From positions 5,828,001 through 5,892,000 of the forward strand of contig NZ_CP061379.1 of assembly GCF_015624505.1 (NCBI RefSeq): a DNA stretch of 64,000 nt. Direction: 5' to 3'. The notes below the pieces were generated by a model that was not told where the DNA came from, did no database searches, and was given only the letters and a program-made list of their open reading frames with translations. Of the stretch, positions 9,901 to 17,195 are shown piece by piece. Origin of the DNA: Bradyrhizobium commune. GTDB taxonomy: Bacteria > Pseudomonadota > Alphaproteobacteria > Rhizobiales > Xanthobacteraceae. The translations under genes and the position numbers were made by a program. Position 1 is the first letter of the stretch. Each line of letters begins with the position of its first letter.

Positions 9901-10035
9901 GTTCACGCTCGTAATCGAGCTGGCTTGGTCGCCATAGGCCTGTTTCAAAAGATCCAGCAGGCTCACCTCGCTAACGCCAGGTGTCCCGGTGATGGTAACG
10001 GGAAGTGCGTCTCCGAAATAGGTATTGTCCACCAT
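6910..10035 (-). CDS. large RTX/VCBS (FG-GAP) protein, candidate type I secretion substrate 1
   Basis: 1041 residues with no Sec signal. Layout: an N-terminal region (1-380) holding a putative papain-like Cys-His-Asp set (Cys250 in 'KNDCHWIAM', His334 in 'GGGFHTTTV', Asp356 in 'VVDNGGD', with 'GDIVRM' between). RTX-type nonapeptides follow at about 405-445 ('GSGGDTLLGGDGNDTL') and 632-660, then a Thr/Ser/His linker, then six 47-residue VCBS/FG-GAP repeats (about 758-1041) each with the Ca-binding type motif D-x-N-x-D-G-x-x-D. The ATG at 10035 has AAGGGGGG upstream. Adjacent secretion genes and RTX repeats make it a likely type I cargo. The terminal 851 bp are nearly identical to the next gene. 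Confidence 0.85.
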   Translation of the reverse strand: MVDNTYFGDALPVTITGTPGVSEVSLLDLLKQAYGDQASSITSVNIGYWGSDYFANRTDKAGTALDPFSYWDPAHQTVTSVVGDNIKASTQKGGFQPVTVQSSDFANVMIKVGNNIMPNVFVQVPIAHNSDGSTDYQELNVSSIPKQFDQATYLLGDTHATPSVSILTGNNGLSHTLDPNATFHSPFTSALGDGQLRQFPGMSTTPVDTTLVNTLKAGFVASHVPTAAEVVAAAQHFAALENGVADKNDCHWIAMDIAAAAGAPLDPVTQQSTDMIVAGKDIVTETPATNQEGGFWRIAYRGSDGGAVSNWQTLVKPGDIVRMGWDSAHGGGFHTTTVVAGLNADGMHPGQIEVVDNGGDVIKERWVDYDSQTVTNSVTIYRLTTDGMNLIDGSSSTHADTWMGTANNDLIKAGSGGDTLLGGDGNDTLVTGKGNDTLDGGSGDNTAKFTGNEADYHVTFNADGSVTVADQRSLGWNVPGSPDGTDTLKNIQHIQFADKTVNVSDLKAYTDATHSTVVFGGSGSEVLSAEHVTNAVIVGGGGAHLMIGGSGNDIYYVDNAADTVTEYGNNGPSMLNVGDMGGIDEVRTTLSSYALPDTHAAGIFNKGNIENLTYVGTGNFNGVGNSLDNVITGGAGADTLTGGGGNDTLDGKGGLNEAVYSGNFADYKITVVDGVTTITDLRAGSPDGTDTLKNIELLKFADGIKHFNPQDFTPGAVSTGDKTTVPQSDTHSQDTHSSDTSSSDAHPVAPVTHHVANDFNGDGISDVLFENGKGSVAMWEMNGDHIASNTTVGSVGSDWHSIGISDFNGDGKADVLWENSKGQVAEWQMNGDHIASNTTVGSVGTDWHAIGTGDFNGDGKADVLWENGKGQVAEWQMNGDHIASNTTVGSVGTDWHAIATGDFNGDGKADVLWENSKGQVAEWQMNGDHIASNTTVSSVGSDWKVAGTGDFNGDGKTDVLWQNANGKLAEWQMNGDHIASNTTVGNAPGSTVIGTGDYNHDGKADVLLQNASGHVSELQMDGDHVTDNETVGSHSINWHTI
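6911..7761 (-). repeat. 851-bp near-identical repeat, copy 1 (VCBS C-terminal region)
   Basis: Identical base for base to 10271-11121 apart from one synonymous change (G at 6959, T at 10319). Identity stops abruptly at about 7762/11122. Internally it consists of 141-bp VCBS units. Such identity between otherwise diverged genes indicates recent gene conversion or duplication. Confidence 0.9.
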
Positions 10036-10150
10036 GGTAACCCCCCTTGTCCGTCGTGTTTCCCGATGCGATGTAGGAACTCTATCCTTGGGCTGGACGA
10101 ATGATTGCAATCCAGATCACACAATGCGGCCGGCGATGCCCAAGATTGAA

Positions 10151-10166
10151 AGTGACGTGCCTCACG
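10151..10166. promoter_or_regulatory. CRP-type palindrome upstream of RTX/VCBS gene 1
   Basis: AGTGACGTGCCTCACG keeps the GTGA-N6-TCAC core and is centred about 123 bp before the start at 10035. A weaker related half-palindrome (TGCAA-N6-TCACA) sits at 10106-10121. Confidence 0.45.
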
Positions 10167-10199
10167 CTGATGCCGAGACTGCCTTTGTGGCTATGATCA

Positions 10200-10228
10200 G
10201 GTAGCCGAGACCACTGGTATCGGCTACC
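10200..10228 (-). terminator. possible terminator hairpin after RTX/VCBS gene 2
   Basis: A perfect 9-bp stem (GGTAGCCGA with TCGGCTACC) and an 11-nt loop, about 40 bp past the stop at 10270 of the minus-strand gene. There is no clear T-tail. Confidence 0.35.
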
Positions 10229-10269
10229 GCTCTTAATCATCCTTACCGATCTTGCCTGAGACCGTTTGC

Positions 10270-13200
10270 TCAGATCGTGTGCCAGTTGATGGAGTGGGAA
10301 CCGACAGTCTCGTTGTCTGTGACGTGGTCGCCGTCCATCTGCAGCTCGGAAACGTGACCGCTGGCGTTCTGAAGCAACACGTCCGCCTTGCCGTCATGGT
10401 TGTAGTCGCCGGTGCCGATCACTGTCGAGCCGGGCGCATTGCCCACGGTGGTGTTCGAGGCGATGTGGTCGCCGTTCATCTGCCACTCTGCAAGCTTGCC
10501 GTTGGCATTCTGCCAGAGCACGTCGGTCTTGCCGTCGCCGTTGAAGTCGCCGGTGCCGGCCACCTTCCAATCGGATCCGACCGAGCTAACCGTCGTGTTC
10601 GAGGCGATGTGGTCACCGTTCATCTGCCACTCCGCCACCTGGCCCTTGCTGTTCTCCCAGAGGACGTCGGCCTTGCCGTCGCCGTTGAAGTCGCCGGTGG
10701 CGATCGCATGCCAATCGGTTCCGACCGAGCCGACCGTGGTGTTGGAGGCGATGTGGTCGCCATTCATCTGCCACTCCGCCACCTGGCCCTTGCCGTTCTC
10801 CCAGAGCACGTCGGCCTTGCCGTCGCCGTTGAAGTCGCCGGTGCCGATGGCATGCCAATCGGTTCCGACCGAGCCGACCGTGGTGTTGGAGGCGATATGG
10901 TCGCCGTTCATCTGCCACTCCGCCACCTGGCCCTTGCTGTTCTCCCAGAGGACGTCGGCCTTGCCGTCGCCGTTGAAGTCGCTGATGCCGATCGAATGCC
11001 AGTCGCTACCGACCGAACCGACCGTGGTGTTCGAAGCGATGTGGTCGCCATTCATCTCCCACATCGCGACGCTGCCCTTGCCGTTCTCGAACAAGACGTC
11101 GCTGATGCCGTCGCCGTTGAAATCATTGGCGACGTGATGCGTGACGGGAGCCGGCGCGACATCGTCATTGATGATATTGCCGGTGCCCTGGGCGTGCGAG
11201 ATCGTCGCACCATTGGTCGCATCCGAGAGGTTGACGTGGAAATTCTCGTTACCCTCGACTTTGGTGTCGCCGTTGACGACGATCGACACCGTCTGGGTGT
11301 TGACGCCATCGGCAAAGTGCACCGTGCCCGACTTGGCGACATAGTCGCCGTCAGCGGTGGTGGCCGAGCCGTCCGCCGTCGCAAAGTGCACGTCGAACGC
11401 AGCGCTACCGCCGGCGCGGGTCAAGGTAAAGGTCTCGATCTGCTGGCCGTTGTTGCCTTCCGTGATCTGTACGTCGTTGATCGACACCGAGCCGGCGACC
11501 GGGGCGACATCGTCATTGACGATGATGCCGGTGCCCTGAGCGTGCGAGATCGTCGCACCGTTGGTCGCGCCCGAGAGGCTGACATGGAAGTCCTCGTTGC
11601 CCTCGACCTTGGTGTCGCCGTTGACGACGACCGACACCGTCTGGGTGTTGACGCCATCGGCAAAGTGCACCGTGCCCGACTTGGCGACATAGTCGCCGTC
11701 AGCGGTGGTGGCCGAACCGTCCGCTGTCGCAAAATTCACGTCGAACGCAGCGTTGCCGCCGGCGCGGGTCAAGGTAAAGGTTGCGATCTGCTGGCCGTTG
11801 TTGCCTTCCGTGATCTGTACGTCGTTGATCGACACCGAGCCGGCGACCGGGGCGGCATCGTCATTGACGATGATGCCGGTGCCCTGAGCGTGCGAGATCG
11901 TCGCACCGTTGGTCGCACCCGAGAGGTTGACGTGGAAGTTCTCGTTGCCCTCGACCTTGGTGTCGCCATTGATGACGACCGATACCGTCTGGCTGACAGC
12001 GCCCTGGGCAAAGTGCAGCGAGCCGGACTTGGCGACGTAGTCACCATCAGCCGTGGTGGCCGAGCCGTCCGCTGTTGCGAAATTCACGTCGAAGGCAGCG
12101 TTGCCGCCGGTGCGCGTCGCGGTAAAGGTCGCGACCTGCTGGCCGTTGTTGCCTTCCGTGATCTGCACGTCGTTGATCGACACGGAGCCGGCGACCGGAG
12201 CCGGCGCGGGAGCCGGATTCGGATCGGGAGCCGGCGGCGTCGGCGAGAGATCGACCGTCTGATCGTTGAACTGGATCTTCTCGACCGAGACCAGCTTGTC
12301 GGTCACGCCATGACCTGAAACGGACACGCTACCGTCGGCATTATGGACGATCTGGTAGTCGGCCTTGTTGCCAGCGAGCACCGCGGTGTCGATGCCGGCG
12401 CCGCCCTGCACGGTGTCGCTACCGCTGCCGACCTTGATGAGGTCGTTGAAGTTGTCGCCCTGAATGGTGATGTTGTGCGTTTCCGTGCTCTGATCGATCA
12501 GATATTGGCCATCGGTCGTGAGCCGGTAGATCGTGACACTACCCGCAATGGTGTTGAGGTCGGCCGGGTGCTCGCTGATGACCCCGTTCGAGTTGTCGAC
12601 AACCATGATCTTGCCGGGGTTGTGCGGGTCCGAATTGAGGGCGCCGGTCACGGTGACGGTGTGTTCGGTGACGCTGCCGTTCCCGTTCACCACCCTCATG
12701 CGGACGATATCGCCGGCCTCCACCTGGCTCTGCCAGGCATCACCACCGCCGATGCCGGAAGCAGCGATTCGCCAGAAGCCCCCCGCCTCGTTCGCCGGCT
12801 CGCCAGTCAGGCCCGTGCTACCCGTGTTTGAGTCGAGCGTCGCTCCGGCAGAAGCCGCGATGTCGCTCGCGATGCCGTGGCAATCGTTAGAGTTGGCGAC
12901 GCCACCTTCGGTGCTCGCGAACATCTTCGCGGTCGACACGATATCGGCCGCGGTCGGCACGTGGTCGGCCGGGAAATTCGCATCCAGGTTTTGCTGAAGG
13001 GCTGTGACGCTGAGCGTACGCATGGCGTCCCAGTTGCTGTTTTCCGGCAGCGTCACGAAGATGTTCGAATTGATGTTGTTGCCGATCGTGATCTGCACGT
13101 TCTTGAAGTCGGCGAAGTTGATGGTTCCGGTGGCGCTGATCTGGGTCGCGTGCGGATCAGCCGGATTCCAGTAGCTCCCGAAGACGGGGTTCTGGCCAAC

Positions 13201-13326
13201 GAAAACGCTCTGGATCTGATTGACGTTGTCGCCGTACGCCTGCTTCAGCATGTCGTACAGGCTCACTGTCGAGCCTACTTGGCCACTGATCGCAACCGGC
13301 GCCGCATCCTGATAATTCGTACCCAT
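10270..13326 (-). CDS. large Calx-beta/VCBS RTX-like protein, candidate type I secretion substrate 2
   Basis: 1018 residues, no Sec signal. The N-terminal domain is homologous to that of the previous protein and keeps the Cys-His-Asp set: Cys149 ('NDCHGIASDI'), His222 ('VTEHTVTV') and Asp244 ('VVDNSNG'), with the same 22-residue His-Asp spacing. An RTX-like stretch follows near 290 ('GSGSDTVQGGAGIDT'), then a Pro-rich linker, three Calx-beta repeats of exactly 116 residues (about 375-723; 'FATADGSATTADGDYVAKSG') and six VCBS repeats (735-1018). The ATG at 13326 has GGAGAA upstream. Calx-beta and VCBS repeats bind Ca and occur in exported adhesins. Whether the N-terminal domain is an active peptidase or amidase is inference. 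Confidence 0.85.
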   Translation of the reverse strand: MGTNYQDAAPVAISGQVGSTVSLYDMLKQAYGDNVNQIQSVFVGQNPVFGSYWNPADPHATQISATGTINFADFKNVQITIGNNINSNIFVTLPENSNWDAMRTLSVTALQQNLDANFPADHVPTAADIVSTAKMFASTEGGVANSNDCHGIASDIAASAGATLDSNTGSTGLTGEPANEAGGFWRIAASGIGGGDAWQSQVEAGDIVRMRVVNGNGSVTEHTVTVTGALNSDPHNPGKIMVVDNSNGVISEHPADLNTIAGSVTIYRLTTDGQYLIDQSTETHNITIQGDNFNDLIKVGSGSDTVQGGAGIDTAVLAGNKADYQIVHNADGSVSVSGHGVTDKLVSVEKIQFNDQTVDLSPTPPAPDPNPAPAPAPVAGSVSINDVQITEGNNGQQVATFTATRTGGNAAFDVNFATADGSATTADGDYVAKSGSLHFAQGAVSQTVSVVINGDTKVEGNENFHVNLSGATNGATISHAQGTGIIVNDDAAPVAGSVSINDVQITEGNNGQQIATFTLTRAGGNAAFDVNFATADGSATTADGDYVAKSGTVHFADGVNTQTVSVVVNGDTKVEGNEDFHVSLSGATNGATISHAQGTGIIVNDDVAPVAGSVSINDVQITEGNNGQQIETFTLTRAGGSAAFDVHFATADGSATTADGDYVAKSGTVHFADGVNTQTVSIVVNGDTKVEGNENFHVNLSDATNGATISHAQGTGNIINDDVAPAPVTHHVANDFNGDGISDVLFENGKGSVAMWEMNGDHIASNTTVGSVGSDWHSIGISDFNGDGKADVLWENSKGQVAEWQMNGDHIASNTTVGSVGTDWHAIGTGDFNGDGKADVLWENGKGQVAEWQMNGDHIASNTTVGSVGTDWHAIATGDFNGDGKADVLWENSKGQVAEWQMNGDHIASNTTVSSVGSDWKVAGTGDFNGDGKTDVLWQNANGKLAEWQMNGDHIASNTTVGNAPGSTVIGTGDYNHDGKADVLLQNASGHVSELQMDGDHVTDNETVGSHSINWHTI
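10271..11121 (-). repeat. 851-bp near-identical repeat, copy 2 (VCBS C-terminal region)
   Basis: Partner of 6911-7761 with a single synonymous difference. The copies are in direct orientation at an offset of exactly 3360 bp, so recombination between them could delete or fuse the two cargo genes. Confidence 0.9.
11157..12200 (-). repeat. three tandem 348-bp Calx-beta units
   Basis: Phase markers ('atcgtcattga' in the + strand) recur at 11161, 11509 and 11857, giving a period of 348 bp (116 codons). The units are highly similar but carry scattered substitutions. They code for the Calx-beta domains of the gene at 10270-13326. Confidence 0.9.
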
Positions 13327-13422
13327 GATAATTCTCCAGCCCTAACGGCATCCGGTCCGTCATCCGGCGATGGTCGTCCCCCACCGCATGCAGCAATCCT
13401 AGAAGCGAGTTCTCCGTCTGGT

Positions 13423-13438
13423 CGTGATCGTCATCACA
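13423..13438. promoter_or_regulatory. CRP-type palindrome, RTX gene 2 promoter, distal to the plus gene
   Basis: CGTGATCGTCATCACA fits GTGA-N6-TCAC with a full TCACA right half, centred about 104 bp before the start at 13326. Confidence 0.5.
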
Positions 13439-13448
13439 CTCTGAGTTT

Positions 13449-13464
13449 TGTGACCGACCTCACA
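13449..13464. promoter_or_regulatory. perfect CRP-type palindrome
   Basis: TGTGACCGACCTCACA is an exact TGTGA-N6-TCACA match, 26 bp from the previous site and about 130 bp before the start at 13326. Confidence 0.55.
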
Positions 13465-13606
13465 CCGCGCATCCGCTGTCCAGTGCCCCTCACCTGCATC
13501 TGTCGTCTGCGCGAGCAAGGGCAGCCTACGGTGACTCCGTTTCAGCTCGACTTCACGGAGATAGCGCTTCGGTTTCAAACCCACCGTTTTGGGTCTGCGC
13601 ACTCTT

Positions 13607-13622
13607 CGTGACCTCCATCACA
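13607..13622. promoter_or_regulatory. CRP-type palindrome before the 757-residue repetitive protein
   Basis: CGTGACCTCCATCACA; centre about 95 bp before the ATG at 13710. Confidence 0.5.
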
Positions 13623-13636
13623 ATCGCAATCTCCGT

Positions 13637-13652
13637 CGTGACGTCCATCACA
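13637..13652. promoter_or_regulatory. second CRP-type palindrome before the 757-residue repetitive protein
   Basis: CGTGACGTCCATCACA, 30 bp after the preceding site and differing from it at one spacer base; centre about 65 bp before the ATG at 13710, a typical activator distance. Confidence 0.5.
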
Positions 13653-13709
13653 GTCGCGATGAGCGGGTCGTGGCAAATCTCGCTCATCATTCAACGGATG
13701 GAGGGTTCC

Positions 13710-15983
13710 ATGTCTTTCGGCAGTTTTTTAAGTGGAGTTGCCAAGGTCGTCACCGCGCCGGTGAAAGCCGTCGTCAATACCGTGGAACATGCGGTCAGCG
13801 ATGCTGGTCACGCGGTCAGCGACGCGACTCATGCGGTCGGTTCGGGTCTGAGCAGCATCGCGCACACCGTCGAAAATGGCGCGAGTTCGGCGTTCACGAC
13901 CGTCCTCGGCGGAGCGCAAAGCATCGTCAATCTCGGACTGCACGAAGGCGCGGCGATCGGCTCGGCCGTCGGCCACAGCTTCTACAATATCGGCTCATCG
14001 GTGGGCTACGGGGTGGTCAGCGGCTTCAAGACCATCGGGGACGCGGGCCTCAAGTTCGGCTCCGAACTCGGTCATACGGCCAGCAGTTTCGGCTCCGCGA
14101 TCGGACATGGCATGAGCTCCATCGGCAGTGGCTTCGTGCATACCGCCACTGACGTTCTCAGCACCGGCGTCAAACTTGGTGGCGACGTTTTTCACACCGC
14201 CGGCAACGTCGGCGGAGACGTTTTCCACGCCGTGGGCAATCTCTCGCAGGGCAACGTTGGCGGCGCGTTCGGCGACCTCAGCCACGCCGGCAAGGATGTC
14301 TTCAGCGGTGCCAGCCATATTGTCACCGATACGGCGCACGGCGTCACGAACGTCGCTGGCGACGTCGGGCACACGGTGACGGGTCTCGGCCATGCAGCGG
14401 TCGAAGGCGGCGGTGCGCTGGCCTCGGGTGCATTGCAGATGGGCGGCACGGTTCTCGGTGCGGCGGGCGATCTGGCCAAGAATTACGAGCACACGATGGG
14501 CACCGTCCTGGTGAACGGCGTGGACGCGCTGGGTGCGATCGCCAAAGGCGAAGTCGCTTTCGGCTACGGCACGGCGGGAATCGTCGCACACACGGTCGGC
14601 ACGCCGGTCGGCGACTTCTATGCCAACGTTTTCAAGCACTACAGCGACGCCGCAACCGGCACCCTGGATCACGTCAACAATGCGATCGACGGCGCCGTCA
14701 ACAAGGCGACGACCTATGGCGGCGACCTCGCCAATTCGCTCGGACATGGCGCCGACAAGCTCGGCCATGACGGCGGCCAGGTGATCAGCGACATCTCCCA
14801 CGGCAACTTCTCTACCGCGGCTCATGACATCGGTCAGTTCGGCAGCGATCTGTTCGAGGCTGGCAAGCAGTTTGCCGGCGCGGAAAAGGAAGGTATTGAA
14901 GCGCTGGCCGCAGTCGCCAACGGCATCAACACCACGCTGAACGGTCTGAACGAAGCGATGGCGCGGGCCGGTGGCGGCTTCGTCTCGGCGATCGGCGAAA
15001 CGATCGGCGGTCATGCCGGTCACGTGATCTCCGATGCCGGCGACGGGCTCGGCAAGGCCACGGCGATGACCTCCGACCTCGTCCAGGGCAATTTCGAGGG
15101 CGCGGCCAAGGAAGGCGCCAAGGAGCTTGGCGGAATCGCCGGCGAGTGGGTTGGCGACCAGGTCAAGCATGTCGCCAACGATCTCGGCGACAAGGTCGGC
15201 GGCATTTTCGGCGATGGCATCAAGGCTCTCGGCGGTGCCGCGGTCGACGGCTTCAAGGACTTGGGCAAGTCAGCGGCGGGCGCCGCGGCCGACAAGGGTC
15301 TCGATATGGTCAAGGGCGGCGACGATCATTCGCCGAATACGGATAAATCCGCCGACGGTTCTCATTCTCAGTCGACGGAACACACGAGCAACAACGACTC
15401 CCTGCTCGACAAGGCGTTGCACGCCGCCGAACAGGCCAAGGATGATGCGATCCACAAGGCGACCGACCTCATCGACAAGGTGAGCCACGATCCCCAGGTG
15501 CTGCTCAACATGGCTGCCGACGCGCTCAAGGACCACCTCATCAAGGATCCGAGTGCTGCGCTCAACAAGCTGTTCGCGACAGCGGCAAATGCCAGCTCGC
15601 ATGGTCAGGCCGATGCGCACACTGCGGACGCAACGACGGGAACGTCGCATGCCGCCCTGACTGCCGACACCCACGGTACGGTGCCGACTTTCGGCGGCGA
15701 CTCGGTGGAAAGCCTGTTCGCCCAGCACACCACGGCTGGCAGCCACGGCGCCGTGACGGTTCAGGACGTGCTGCACACGATCTCGGAGCTCAATCCGATC
15801 CTGGTGTCGGCGCTCCATGCCGTGGACGCCGGGCATGCCTCGGGTTCGGAAGCCAATCTCTTCGGCAGCCACGACCTGCTGGCGTCGCATCCCGCCGTTC
15901 CGCACTTTGACGCGGGCATATCAATCCACTCGGAACTGATGCCGACGTCGCCTACTGAGCACGCTCATCAGCTCTTCGGCTAA
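13710..15983 (+). CDS. 757-residue Gly/Ala/His-rich repetitive protein, possible third secreted cargo
   Basis: I do not recognise a family. Residues 10-540 are quasi-repeats of roughly 11-residue amphipathic units ('HAVSDAGHAVSDATHAVG', 'GGDVFHTAGNVGGDVFHAVG') reminiscent of LEA-like helices. A charged Ser/Asp/Lys linker follows, then a C-terminal ~200 residues with 'SVESLFAQHTTAGSHGAVTV' and an acidic/His-rich tail. There is no Sec signal, no clear membrane helix and almost no Cys. The ATG at 13710 follows GGAGGG; the open frame extends back to 13608, but that stretch contains the palindromic regulatory sites. Its location and shared upstream sites suggest export with the RTX proteins (inference). 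Confidence 0.75.
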   Translation: MSFGSFLSGVAKVVTAPVKAVVNTVEHAVSDAGHAVSDATHAVGSGLSSIAHTVENGASSAFTTVLGGAQSIVNLGLHEGAAIGSAVGHSFYNIGSSVGYGVVSGFKTIGDAGLKFGSELGHTASSFGSAIGHGMSSIGSGFVHTATDVLSTGVKLGGDVFHTAGNVGGDVFHAVGNLSQGNVGGAFGDLSHAGKDVFSGASHIVTDTAHGVTNVAGDVGHTVTGLGHAAVEGGGALASGALQMGGTVLGAAGDLAKNYEHTMGTVLVNGVDALGAIAKGEVAFGYGTAGIVAHTVGTPVGDFYANVFKHYSDAATGTLDHVNNAIDGAVNKATTYGGDLANSLGHGADKLGHDGGQVISDISHGNFSTAAHDIGQFGSDLFEAGKQFAGAEKEGIEALAAVANGINTTLNGLNEAMARAGGGFVSAIGETIGGHAGHVISDAGDGLGKATAMTSDLVQGNFEGAAKEGAKELGGIAGEWVGDQVKHVANDLGDKVGGIFGDGIKALGGAAVDGFKDLGKSAAGAAADKGLDMVKGGDDHSPNTDKSADGSHSQSTEHTSNNDSLLDKALHAAEQAKDDAIHKATDLIDKVSHDPQVLLNMAADALKDHLIKDPSAALNKLFATAANASSHGQADAHTADATTGTSHAALTADTHGTVPTFGGDSVESLFAQHTTAGSHGAVTVQDVLHTISELNPILVSALHAVDAGHASGSEANLFGSHDLLASHPAVPHFDAGISIHSELMPTSPTEHAHQLFG

Positions 15984-16004
15984 ATGCGGTCCATGACTAG
16001 GATT

Positions 16005-16030
16005 GGCCCCGTCTCTGCCATGGCGGGGCC
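16005..16030 (+). terminator. hairpin terminator after the repetitive protein gene
   Basis: GGCCCCG and CGGGGCC form a 7-bp GC-only stem around a 12-nt loop, starting 22 bp past the stop at 15983. The following bases (gattacattt) are only modestly T-rich. Confidence 0.5.
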
Positions 16031-16232
16031 GATTACATTTCGGCGCAAGCAAGACCGCATAGTTGATCGGTCAAGGAGCGGCCCAGCGAGCACAATCAGT
16101 TGCTGGCGCTTTGCGCGGCCGTCGAGATCGTGAAGGCCGTATGCCTCCTTCGCGAGCATACTGTTGAGATGGAGAAGACGTTCAGGTCGGCGCAGCGCCA
16201 CGCTTCGCGAAAAGTCCGTTTGGGCAGCTGAC

Positions 16233-16627
16233 TTAGTTACCGCCATTGGCCCTTCGCGTCATTTCGCTGCGCTGTGGAATTTGGTCGCAATCGGGGCGGA
16301 CTCTGGCAAGTCGTCCGCCCAGGGGTGGGCAGCGGAAATCCAGGATGCTCCGATGCGCGCGAACCGGCAGCACGATGTTCTGGCTTCCGCCTTCATGGAA
16401 GCCTGGTCTCGCCTCTTCCGCGCTCGCGCAGGGAGGATGCGGTCGTGGAGGGAGCAGTCGGCCGGCGATCGCAAGCAGCAGCGGAGGATGGCGCCGAGCC
16501 AGGCCCTGCCTGCCTGCCAGACGATTTGGGCGCCATCTTTGTACTTGAGCGAGCACATCTCGGCGCCTCGCGCTTTGATGGCCGCGGAGACGCAACCGCT
16601 GCCAATACTGTAGGGGTCCTCGGTCAT
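16233..16627 (-). pseudogene. aldose 1-epimerase family pseudogene
   Basis: It starts like the gene at 1-292 ('KARGAEMCSLKYKDGAQIVW', 'QAGRAWLGAIL'), then breaks down near 16480. Homologous-looking residues continue briefly in another frame ('LARRHPPLLLAIAGRLLPPR' for 'WPRHAPLLFPIVGRL'), and nothing recognisable follows. It lies directly downstream of the repeat-family gene at 16762-17178, the same order as at 1-850, so it is the decayed half of a duplicated gene pair. Confidence 0.6.
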
Positions 16628-16761
16628 GAGTAAAGATTTCAAACGTTTCCGACCTTCTTAGACTAGCAGGCTTAGACTAGCAGGTCACCGAAGCCGCGCA
16701 ACTCACCCACGTCCCGGGCCCTTCGCAGGCACAGACAAATTGGGTTCGTTTTGCCAGTTTT

Positions 16762-17178
16762 CTACCCAACTATGGGTCCGGTGTGCTGAAGCATGCCTGC
16801 CGCTCGACGGCGTTGCCTATGGGCTCGACACTCATAGCGCTCCAATGCCACCAGGCGCCGCACTTGCGTAAGAGACGGAGATTGCAAATCCAGCGTTGCG
16901 AGCATGGTTTTTCGTACAACTGCAACTCGCAGCAACTGCGCTTGCGCTTGTGCAATTTCGAGCACCGCCATCCGCTGTAACTGGCTAGCGCCTTCCGGGA
17001 TCATAAGCTCCGCGAGCCTGTATTCCTGTATCCCGGCCGGCGGATCAGCGTCTGGAGACGTTGCCAAACCATGGCGCAGTGCATTGCGGCTTGACCTTGA
17101 ACGACCGGCTGCGCTCTTTGGCCCTGTACTCCGCTTGGCATTCTCGCGATTGGCTCTGATCTGCTTTTCAGTGGCCAT
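16762..17178 (-). CDS. repeat-family protein 'ATEKQIRANRENAKRSTGPK', copy B (intact)
   Basis: 138 residues with the conserved basic N-terminus 'ATEKQIRANRENAKRSTGPK', then 'AGRSRSSRNALRHGLA', and a helical C-terminal half rich in Gln/Ala/Arg ('RRLVALERYECRAHRQRRR'). I know the family as a multi-copy one in Bradyrhizobium with no known function; the Arg/Lys-rich start is suggestive of nucleic-acid binding. Copies A (335-850) and C (29227-29514) are related. A 14-bp tandem repeat 'cttagactagcagg' sits in its downstream region (16657-16684). Confidence 0.7.
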   Translation of the reverse strand: MATEKQIRANRENAKRSTGPKSAAGRSRSSRNALRHGLATSPDADPPAGIQEYRLAELMIPEGASQLQRMAVLEIAQAQAQLLRVAVVRKTMLATLDLQSPSLTQVRRLVALERYECRAHRQRRRAAGMLQHTGPIVG

Positions 17179-17195
17179 GGTGATACGCGCCTAAT

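Noticed and set aside
10252..12318. A 688-codon open frame on the plus strand opposite the Calx-beta/VCBS gene (and a similar one at 6919-7995).
   Set aside because: They mirror the repeat structure of the minus-strand genes, have no ribosome site and no domain resemblance; long antisense frames are expected in GC-rich repetitive codons.
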